Positions 1 to 6,900 of a DNA stretch of 7,837 bases are shown piece by piece. This DNA comes from JBAYNS01 sp041678625 (GTDB lineage Bacteria; Patescibacteriota; Gracilibacteria; Peribacterales; Peribacteraceae): positions 1 to 7,837 of the forward strand of contig JBAYNS010000047.1 of the NCBI GenBank assembly GCA_041678625.1, read 5' to 3'. The position numbers and the translations under genes were made by a program. The stretch's first letter is position 1. Every line of letters starts with the position of its first letter. The notes below the pieces were generated by a model, which saw nothing but the letters and a program-made list of their open reading frames with translations, was not told where the DNA came from and ran no database searches.

Positions 1-1629
1 AACGATATTTCCAGCAAAATGACCGATACCTTCCGTGCATCACCGGAGAATCACATCACGTACGTTATCGACTCCGGAGCACGCGGAAACTGGGGGCAGG
101 TAACGCAGCTCGCAGGAATGAAGGGACTGGTGGCCAATCCTTCCGGGCGCACCATTGAGCTGCCAATCCAATCCAACCTTAAAGGAGGATTCTCCGTGCT
201 CGAATACTTCATTGCCACACACGGAGGACGCAAAGGAAAGTCTGATACAGCTCTAAAGACCGCAGAGGCAGGGTACCTGACACGCCGTCTGGTAGATGCC
301 GTGCAGGATATTCTCATCCGGGATGAAGATTGCGGCAGTACCGATGAGCACATCGTGACACGCAAGAATTCCGAAGAAATCGGCGAGAAATTCGAAAGCA
401 GAATTTATGGAAGGACGCTCGCTGCAGATCTGAAAGTGGGGAAAACGGTCATTGCCAAGCGTAATGATGAAATTAACGAGCAACTACTCCTGGCTATTGC
501 CGAAAATAACGTTGATATGGTATCCGTGCGTTCAGTGATGACCTGCAAGACGCGCAAGGGTATCTGTGTAAAGTGCTACGGTCGTGATCTGGGTGATAAC
601 GAAACAGTGCGCGTTGGAACGCCCGTGGGCATCATTGCTGCTCAATCCATCGGTGAGCCGGGAACGCAGCTCACGATGCGCACGTTCCACATGGGAGGAG
701 TTGCAGAAGGAGCAGACATTACGCAGGGTCTTACGCGTGTAGAAGAACTACTGGAAGCGCGCACACCCCGAACGCCCGCCCTCCTCTCCGATATTGCTGG
801 TGTGGTAAAAGTGTCGCATCCGTCCGGACGAACTGTTGTCCACATTATGGCAACGGAAAAAGGTACGGATCAGTACCGCATTCCCGCAGGGTTCCAGGTG
901 CAGGTCAAAAAAGGACAAGCACTCAAGGAACGCTCGGTGATCGCAAAATCTTCCATGGATAAATCCACGGTCAAAGCTCTGGTGAGCGGCAAAGTGAGCG
1001 AGGTGGAAGACGGCATCGTGCACGTGCGTCACGCAGAACTGCAGGAACGCACGTACGAATTCGCAGCGCGGGAATCGCTTCTCATCAAGTCCGGCGATAT
1101 CGTAGAAGTCGGTCAGCCGCTCAACATGGGGCACTTTAACTTGCACGATCTGCTGGAGAAGAAAGGAATGTATGCCGTACAGAGCTATGTTATCCAAGAG
1201 GTGCAGCACATCTACGCATCGCAGGGGCAGACGATCAACGATAAGCACTTGGAAATCATTGTGCGCAAGTTGTTCTCTAAAGTCCGTATTCTGGATTCCG
1301 GTGCCACGCCATTCCTCCCCGGGGAAACTGCAGATGTGGGCGATGTGCACTTTGAGAACAAGCGGCTGAATGCAAAGCAGAAAAAAGCGACCTACGAGCA
1401 TCTGCTTCTGGGTATCACCCGCGCAGCGCTCGCTACGGACTCATGGCTCTCTGGTGCCTCCTTCCAGGAAACCATTCGCGTCCTTGTGGAAGCCGCCACT
1501 ACCAAGAAGGTGGATTCCCTGCAGGGGCTCAAAGAGAACGTGATTATCGGGCGCCTGATTCCCACAGGAGAAGTCTACCGCAAGCGGTTTTACGAAGAGC
1601 AAGGTAAAACAGAAGGAGAAGAAGAGTAA
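1..1629 (+). CDS. rpoC: DNA-directed RNA polymerase subunit beta' (C-terminal part)
   Basis: This is the C-terminal ~540 residues of the beta' subunit, which forms the catalytic centre of RNA polymerase together with beta. The frame is open from base 1, so the gene begins upstream; the ATG at 19 is internal. Visible landmarks in order are the DSGARGN segment, the bridge helix (about 190-312, with THGGRKG, DTALKTAEAGYLTRRL), and the second zinc site with Cys codons at 331, 544, 565 and 574 (the C-x6-C-x2-C spacing of the family). The trigger loop follows with GEPGTQLTMRTFHMGG and its Met, Arg and His codons at 676, 679 and 688. The sequence runs straight from the trigger loop into ITQGLTRVEELLEAR, so the large trigger-loop insertion of Enterobacteria is absent. 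The conserved C-terminus (ENVIIGRLIPTG) is intact and ends in a short acidic tail before TAA. A strong terminator lies 16 nt after the stop. Confidence 0.98.
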   Translation, partial: NDISSKMTDTFRASPENHITYVIDSGARGNWGQVTQLAGMKGLVANPSGRTIELPIQSNLKGGFSVLEYFIATHGGRKGKSDTALKTAEAGYLTRRLVDAVQDILIRDEDCGSTDEHIVTRKNSEEIGEKFESRIYGRTLAADLKVGKTVIAKRNDEINEQLLLAIAENNVDMVSVRSVMTCKTRKGICVKCYGRDLGDNETVRVGTPVGIIAAQSIGEPGTQLTMRTFHMGGVAEGADITQGLTRVEELLEARTPRTPALLSDIAGVVKVSHPSGRTVVHIMATEKGTDQYRIPAGFQVQVKKGQALKERSVIAKSSMDKSTVKALVSGKVSEVEDGIVHVRHAELQERTYEFAARESLLIKSGDIVEVGQPLNMGHFNLHDLLEKKGMYAVQSYVIQEVQHIYASQGQTINDKHLEIIVRKLFSKVRILDSGATPFLPGETADVGDVHFENKRLNAKQKKATYEHLLLGITRAALATDSWLSGASFQETIRVLVEAATTKKVDSLQGLKENVIIGRLIPTGEVYRKRFYEEQGKTEGEEE

Positions 1630-1645
1630 AAGAAAACAATAGAGC

Positions 1646-1676
1646 AAAGCAGGCGCCCCGCTGGCGCCTGCTTTTT
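1646..1676 (+). terminator. Rho-independent terminator of rpoC
   Basis: A perfect 9-bp GC-rich stem (GCAGGCGCC at 1649-1657, GGCGCCTGC at 1663-1671) with a 5-nt loop is followed by five T. Three A before the stem can pair with the first T's. It begins 16 nt after the rpoC stop, so it should end the rpo transcript and separate it from the unknown genes downstream. Confidence 0.95.
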
Positions 1677-1702
1677 GGTTGAGGAGCACGCAAAAAGTGC
1701 CC

Positions 1703-1731
1703 TTGGTTTATAGGCGTTTTTTTGGTATAAT
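1703..1731 (+). promoter_or_regulatory. Extended -10 promoter of the first unknown unit
   Basis: A perfect TATAAT at 1726-1731 is preceded by TGG (1723-1725), giving the extended -10 form TGnTATAAT. With a 17-nt spacer the -35 would be TTGGTT (1703-1708), a weak match to TTGACA, as is common for extended -10 promoters. The predicted start is near 1738, leaving only about 16 nt of leader before the ATG at 1754. Confidence 0.8.
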
Positions 1732-1739
1732 TATGGTGT

Positions 1740-1748
1740 AAATACACA
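1740..1748 (+). promoter_or_regulatory. AAATACACA leader element, copy 1
   Basis: AAATACACA begins 8 nt after the -10 box and fills most of the very short leader. No Shine-Dalgarno is visible between it and the ATG at 1754. The same 9-mer sits in nearly the same place in front of the gene at 3591, so it may be a transcription-start or translation-initiation element shared by the two units. Confidence 0.5.
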
Positions 1749-1753
1749 TATCT

Positions 1754-2092
1754 ATGCCTGATGATCCTCTGCAAAAGATGTCGAAGGAGGCTGTGCAACA
1801 GCAGCTTTTTGATGGTCTGATGATGCAGATCAATCCCGGGCTTACCTCCAAATATCAAAAGGTGACAGCGCGGACGCTTGCCATGCTCTCGCCGGATAAG
1901 CGCAAGGAAGAGCTCGAGGAAATTCAGCAGGATTACCTGAAGTTCTGGGCACTGTGGCCGGAGTACGTTGCCATGTGCACGCAGGGAGCAGGAAAGTTTG
2001 CGCAGGGAGTAACGCAGGAAATTCAGCAGAAAGATCAGACGCACATGGAATCTCTGGAATCGCAGATTGATTCTCTTCCTTCCGCAACATGA
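1754..2092 (+). CDS. Small helical protein of unknown function, 112 aa
   Basis: I do not recognise this protein. It is polar and rich in Gln, Glu, Lys and Met, and looks almost entirely helical. A first segment (about residues 5-27) is followed by a Pro/Gly break (NPGL, 27-30), then a helix to about 45. A long charged helix starts after the capping sequence SPDKR (46-50) and carries an aromatic patch (Y61, F64, W65, W68, Y71). There is no signal peptide or membrane segment. The start is supported by the promoter 23 nt upstream; no Shine-Dalgarno is visible. Its TGA stop overlaps the start of the next gene as ATGA, implying translational coupling and a joint role with that 463-aa protein. It mirrors the 100-aa gene of the second unit in size, position and helical make-up, but sequence identity between them is too weak to call homology. 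Confidence 0.85.
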   Translation: MPDDPLQKMSKEAVQQQLFDGLMMQINPGLTSKYQKVTARTLAMLSPDKRKEELEEIQQDYLKFWALWPEYVAMCTQGAGKFAQGVTQEIQQKDQTHMESLESQIDSLPSAT

Positions 2093-3480
2093 CCCGGGCG
2101 TACCATCCTCACCGGGAATCCTTTGCCGAGCGTAGACTGTTGAGATTCGCACCTGAGGCACCTGCAGCAGCAGAACCTCCTGAAGAGGAAAAGGCAACGG
2201 AGATTAGGCTCGATATGGATCCGAACATAGAAGCGGATGAAGCCAAAACCATGAACGAAGCGCAATTAAAAGATCACATCAAAAAGCTCTTTACGGATCA
2301 CTTTAAATACCTGCAGGGGATTGAGGCGAAAAAGAAAACCCCGGCAAGCGGCGAAACAGCGTATGAACCGGAATATCCGGAATATAATTTGGAGGAGATT
2401 GTAGATGATCTTGATACGATGCTTAATCAGATTACAGATGAGATTCTTAACACCCCGGAATTCATTAAAGGAACTGCCAATTACTACGATGTGTACCAGA
2501 AAGCGTGGGGACTCTATCGGGATAAAGTGATGGAAAAGGCAAGCGGAGAAGATGGGGAGATGATGAGGGAAGATGCATCGTGGTATCTGAAATCCGGCGT
2601 AATGACGAGTGGGCGGGGAGCACCGGGAATTTACCGCGACGGTCAGCTGGTGCGTCTGCCCAGTTACCAGTACGAAGGAGGCCGCACACCGCGGTATACC
2701 AAGGAGCAGCTCAAGGAGTGGCGCGGCAATATTGGTGCTGATCCCGATCCGGAAGCCTCTTTTATTATTCGCGAAGTAACTAAGCGCAGAAATGCGCTCA
2801 CGGGCACATTTGGCGAAGGGTATAGGCAGAGGCATCCGTTTGCTACACAGGCTGAGTACGGTGCAGCAATGGATGAAGCGGCATTGCATGGAATGCCGGA
2901 AGAGGCGCGCCAAGTGTACTTTGCGCAGGTAGTGAGCAAACGCCCAAGGGATATATCTGGTTCCCGGGAACGGGAAACAGCAGGTGAACACGAAGGTGTT
3001 GATCCGGTCAGAAAGCAGCAAATCGAGGTTATGGCAAGAGATTTATCCCTCAATCGTGAATTTGCGGATAAATTCAGTCGTTATACTGATGAATACGAGA
3101 AAAGCAATCTGTCTCTCTTCCAGAATAATAGAGACCTTGCAGATAAGGAAACCTATCGTTCTACAACAACAAATTCGCTGTATGAGAAGTACCAGAAAGT
3201 AAAACCCTTTGAAGAGGCAATGGCAAAATACGACACGGAGCCGCTGAGAAAAGCAATCATTGATGCGCAGCTGCCGGGCGGTAGTGTTGCAACAATCACA
3301 GCTGCCGAGCCGGACTTCTTCAAAGATCTTGCAGCACATTTTAAAGAGTATCTTGGCGGTTATTACACGCTGTTGAATACGTATCTGAAGAGAATGGGTG
3401 TCTCGAAGAATGATATGCTGGAGCAGATCGCGCAGGAGATTCAAAGGCCTGATATAGCGTCTACAGCCAGGGAATTCTAA
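2089..3480 (+). CDS. Unknown 463-aa protein with N-terminal ERRLLRFA motif
   Basis: No known domain is recognised. The N-terminus has a His/Arg-rich start (residues 1-13), ERRLLRFA (14-21), and a linker of Pro, Ala and Glu containing PEAP (about 22-37). Acidic, mostly helical sequence follows to about 160, with a YEPEYPEYN stretch near 88-96. A central part rich in Gly, Arg and aromatic residues (about 165-240) could be a compact domain. The remainder to the C-terminus is charged and helical, ending in an aromatic patch (HFKEYLGGYYTLLNTYLKRM). No signal peptide or transmembrane helix is visible, so a soluble cytoplasmic protein is likely. The start is fixed by the ATGA overlap with the 112-aa gene; there is no Shine-Dalgarno, which suits coupled translation. 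The N-terminal motif recurs in the large protein starting at 3910, with different codons, although the rest of the two proteins is not alike. Function is unknown; scaffold or adaptor is a guess. Confidence 0.87.
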   Translation: MTRAYHPHRESFAERRLLRFAPEAPAAAEPPEEEKATEIRLDMDPNIEADEAKTMNEAQLKDHIKKLFTDHFKYLQGIEAKKKTPASGETAYEPEYPEYNLEEIVDDLDTMLNQITDEILNTPEFIKGTANYYDVYQKAWGLYRDKVMEKASGEDGEMMREDASWYLKSGVMTSGRGAPGIYRDGQLVRLPSYQYEGGRTPRYTKEQLKEWRGNIGADPDPEASFIIREVTKRRNALTGTFGEGYRQRHPFATQAEYGAAMDEAALHGMPEEARQVYFAQVVSKRPRDISGSRERETAGEHEGVDPVRKQQIEVMARDLSLNREFADKFSRYTDEYEKSNLSLFQNNRDLADKETYRSTTTNSLYEKYQKVKPFEEAMAKYDTEPLRKAIIDAQLPGGSVATITAAEPDFFKDLAAHFKEYLGGYYTLLNTYLKRMGVSKNDMLEQIAQEIQRPDIASTAREF

Positions 3481-3556
3481 GTAGAAAAGCCCAAGAATAC
3501 GCTATTTAAGCCCCCGGAGCCTTCATTTTACGTTCACTGTCTCCAGAGCCCTTTTC

Positions 3557-3565
3557 TGCTATAAT
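3557..3565 (+). promoter_or_regulatory. Extended -10 promoter of the second unknown unit
   Basis: TGCTATAAT is a perfect extended -10. No convincing -35 lies 16-18 nt upstream (CTGTCT at 3537-3542 is poor), which fits the extended -10 class. The predicted start is near 3572, giving a leader of about 19 nt before the ATG at 3591. The rest of the 110-nt gap after the 463-aa gene shows no clear terminator: no GC-rich hairpin with a T tract was found. Confidence 0.8.
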
Positions 3566-3572
3566 AAAGAGG

Positions 3573-3581
3573 AAATACACA
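3573..3581 (+). promoter_or_regulatory. AAATACACA leader element, copy 2
   Basis: AAATACACA lies 7 nt after the -10 box, essentially at the predicted transcript start, and runs on as an alternating C/A stretch toward the ATG at 3591. AGAGG just before it is 18 nt or more from the ATG, too far to act as a Shine-Dalgarno. It matches the element at 1740-1748. Confidence 0.5.
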
Positions 3582-3590
3582 CACATTCTT

Positions 3591-3893
3591 ATGGATCTCT
3601 CATCCTTTCAAAAAGAGCTTACAAGCCTGGTCAGTTTTCCTCAGGCAATCCTCACGTATGCCACACAAGTGAGTGAAACACTCACGGATGAAGGCCGGGA
3701 TGCGCTTTTGGCAAAACTTCGGGAACTCCACGGGCAGCTAAAGCCGCTGGAGGAAGAAGGAGCAGAAATGCTCAATCAGGCAGTGCGGGATCTTAAGGAT
3801 ATAGAAAAAGATCTGCACAAAGAGCAATCCGCCGCAGAGGAGCAGGCACGTGGAGAAGATGTGGCGCAGATAGAAGCCGCGATGAATGCATAA
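3591..3893 (+). CDS. Small helical protein of unknown function, 100 aa
   Basis: I do not recognise this protein. It is acidic and nearly all helical. Residues 1-30 form a more hydrophobic amphipathic stretch with a Pro at 17. After LTDEGR (31-36) comes a long charged helix (about 36-98) with regular hydrophobic spacing (LLAKLRELHGQLKPLEEE, then AVRDLKDIEKDLHKE), probably a coiled coil or helical hairpin around KPLEEEG. There is no signal peptide or membrane segment. The start is supported by an extended -10 promoter 25 nt upstream; no Shine-Dalgarno is seen. It is followed at once by the very large gene, so the two probably share a transcript. It occupies the same place in unit 2 as the 112-aa protein does in unit 1, and both have a helix-capping [ST]-x-[DE]-x-R before the long helix, which is suggestive only. 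Confidence 0.83.
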   Translation: MDLSSFQKELTSLVSFPQAILTYATQVSETLTDEGRDALLAKLRELHGQLKPLEEEGAEMLNQAVRDLKDIEKDLHKEQSAAEEQARGEDVAQIEAAMNA

Positions 3894-3909
3894 CATTCCT
3901 TTTATTCAT

Positions 3910-6900
3910 ATGGACACACACAAACACTCTTCACAGGAACGCCGTCTGCTCCACTTTGCAGCAGCATCTTCTGTGCCGGAAGCACCTCAAAGTGCTCCGG
4001 AAGCAGCGGAAAAGCAGACAGATGCTGTGATGGCTCTTGTGAAATTTAAGGAGAAGATTCAGGAAGATATTGATCGTGCCATTGCATTTGCGGAGAGTAT
4101 CGATCAAGAGCACGAAGGTGCAGGGGATGCATTTGCACAGTCACAGAGTGAAAAGGTGCAACCGATTTTGCAGCAACTCCAAGGACTGGATGTCAGCCTA
4201 GATGCTCAAAGGCTTCATGAGCAGATGACCGAAGTTTATGAGCAGGCTTACGCTGAGATCCAAAAGGTAGATACGGCAACACGGGAAGAATTTGATAAGA
4301 TAAAAAATCCGTACGAAGCTGTGCGGGTCAAAGACAACACTTATACATTACATGTTTCACCAACGGAGCATGTGGTGTTCAATGTTGTCTATCCGGTGAG
4401 TGAACAAGTATATGAAAACTGCAGATGGGTATCCAAAAACACCGGAAAATGGCAGCAGATGCCTTTTGAGTTTCGAGACCCCAGCACGATAGCGATAGAA
4501 GGGTCGGGGGTCCGTGTGGAGAAGAGTTATGATGCAAAAACGAAAAAGCATGTGTACACCGTACAGGTGCAGGAAGGCTTAGAGAGGCATGTTCGGGTGT
4601 ATTCCTGCACCAGACAAAAGGAGTACGAACTTACGGAACTGAATTATGATGCAAGCCCTGAGTCATTGGGATTGAACCAACAGAGTGCCACGGACCTGAT
4701 TGGCAGAGCCGTGAAAGGACGGCGCCATGAAGAGGAGCTCAAAGCGACGGAAGAAAGTACTCGCAGAGAAGAGCAAGCAAGTGCCGAGAAAAAGTTAGTA
4801 ACGGTAAACGAAGCTATGGGTCTTATTCCTGAAGCCGAGGCGCATACAGATTTACTGAGGAAGTTTTTGAAAAAAGCAACAATACAAAAAAATATAACTT
4901 TCTTACTGGATGCAGATAGCGTTCAACGCATTGAAGATACAAAAATGTTGCTAGAACAAATGGCTCAAAAGGGAGGGGCACTGGCGGTAGAAGGCGATGA
5001 TGTAAACAACCTTTTTAACAAGAAGGTTGAAGCGCTTCAATCTATGCTCAATAGATACGAACAAGCCAAAGAAGCAGCAGAAAAGTCCCCAGAGGGACTG
5101 CTGTGGAAGATGAAACAGGAATTAGCAAAAGTGCCAGAGATGTTCAAGCAGGGTGGACCAAGAGCAGTCAAACAACATTTGAATGGTTTGAATTCTCTCC
5201 TCGATGAGTATCTCAAAGCGGACTCAAAGGCAGATATCAATGCCTTAGTAGCGCCGTATGCTTCATTGAAGAAAGGGAAAAGGAAAACATTCCGCGTTAC
5301 CGTTGATGCAGATGGGTTCAAACTGGAGAAAGTTGATGCAAAAGTGCCAGTTGCTCCGGCAGCAGCTCCAACAAAGAGTCCTGCCGCAGCTCCCGCTGCC
5401 GCTCCAGCAACAACTCCAGCAGCTCCTACAACTCCCGCGAAAGCGCCGGCAGCCGGTCCTGCAGCACCCACAGAAAAACCGGAAACAGCAGTGGAGAAAG
5501 CAGAAAAACAAAAGCTTTGGAATGCAGTGCACAAATTAGCCAATGAGATTCGCACAGAAGTAAGAGCCAAAAAAGCCGAGACTCCAAAAACATGGTTAGA
5601 AGGGAAGGTAGCAGCGCTCAATGCAGCGTATGACGCCTATCGAGTGCATGATTATTACGAACTGCATCCTGCAAATTTTGCCGAGGAAATGAACAAATAT
5701 CTTACAGGAGAGGTCAGTTTGTCTTTTGATCGTACAGATTACCAGTTCCGTGTTAGTTTTGCGGAGTCAGCGCCTAAGGCAAAAGAGGCAGCGGAAAACC
5801 GTGAATGGGAAAAGAAGTTTGAAGAGAAGAGACAGAAATTTATTGATGCAGTGAACGAAAATAAAAAAATAGCTGAAGTGCAGAATGCTGCAAAAGAGCT
5901 CAATGAAGCCATTCGTGCGGTGACGTGGTGGAAGAACAAGGAAGATATTGAAGCACGGACACGTGGTGCGTTGGCAGAAGTGGAGTCCGTATTACCCCGT
6001 TCCTATAAGGTAGAAGCGGTACGACGTGCTACTGATTCACAGCTGCAGGTTGAAGTGAAACCTATTGCTCCAGAACAAGCTGAGGGCGTTCCGGAAGAGG
6101 AGTCTCCAGAATTGCAGCCAGCTTTGGCAGCACTGAATCGTGCTGTGGAAGCATTAGAGAAAATTATGCAGGAACAAGATGATGAGACGGATGCGAACGC
6201 AACGAAGGAGTCATTGCAGAAAGCAATAGATGCAGTCAATGAGGCACATGGTATTACATCTTCCATTGAACTACGCGGTGTGGATACAGAAGCCCCGCAG
6301 TTTAACGGAGACGGATTAGCTCCGTGGTTTGATACCACGCTCCGCGTAAAGTACAACCCAGTAGAAAGGGTCTTAGAGCTGGTAGAAGCACCTACCCCGA
6401 AAAAGCCTGAAGCATCAGATTGGTTGCCAAAGCTCAAAGGGGCTTGGGCCAATGATGTTTTACCAGTTCTCAAAGGAACTAAAAAACATACAGTAGATAA
6501 GGTGCCGGGTTTGTGGAAACAGGGGATAGACGGTATCAAAAATGGTGCAGATGCCATGGTAAAACGCATACAGTCGTTTTTCTCTGCACCGGAAAAGGCT
6601 GATAATCAGTCAAAGAGTGTGGAACCAGTAAAGACCGATGAAACAGGCTGGAAAGCTGCTTTAAAAAGAGTGAGGAAGAGCACAGTAGATAGGGTGCCGG
6701 GTTTGTGGAAACAAGGAAAAGATGGTGTTACAAATGGTGTAAAAAAGGGGGTAGAAGCTGTTAATGGTTGGTGGAATTCTGAAACGCCGAAAAAGCCTAA
6801 TAATGAAGGAGTAAGGGAAGGATCACTTGAGGATTCCACAGAGAAGGAGCAGGAATTACAGCAAGCTCTGGAAGCATTAAAGAAAATTATATATGAACAG

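Noticed and set aside
748..1401. 217-aa open frame on the minus strand inside rpoC
   Set aside because: It lies antisense to unmistakable conserved rpoC coding sequence and reads as a Cys/His/Phe-rich shadow with no family features.
1544..2197. 217-aa open frame on the minus strand across the rpoC terminator and promoter region
   Set aside because: It crosses the rpoC end, terminator and two sense genes; Leu/Arg-rich composition typical of antisense shadow.
2266..3021. 251-aa open frame on the minus strand
   Set aside because: Antisense to the 463-aa gene, which has better start context and operon support; no promoter or domain seen for the minus frame.
3481..3590. Possible terminator after the 463-aa gene
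   Set aside because: GGAG/CTCC and GCCC-type pairings are only about 4 bp with long loops and no T tract.
1754..3893. Homology between the 112-aa and 100-aa proteins
   Set aside because: Aligning them at the capping Arg gives similar tail lengths, but I count only about seven identities over some 50 positions, within chance for helical proteins.
3886..3990. Signal peptide or export signal on the large repeat protein
   Set aside because: Neither candidate start is followed by a hydrophobic stretch; the region is His/Arg-rich and then Pro/Ala, so a secreted or surface repeat protein is not supported.
5037..5621. 194-aa Ala/Gly-rich open frame on the minus strand
   Set aside because: Produced by the simple Pro/Ala linker codons of the large gene; the sense frame is continuous on both sides.
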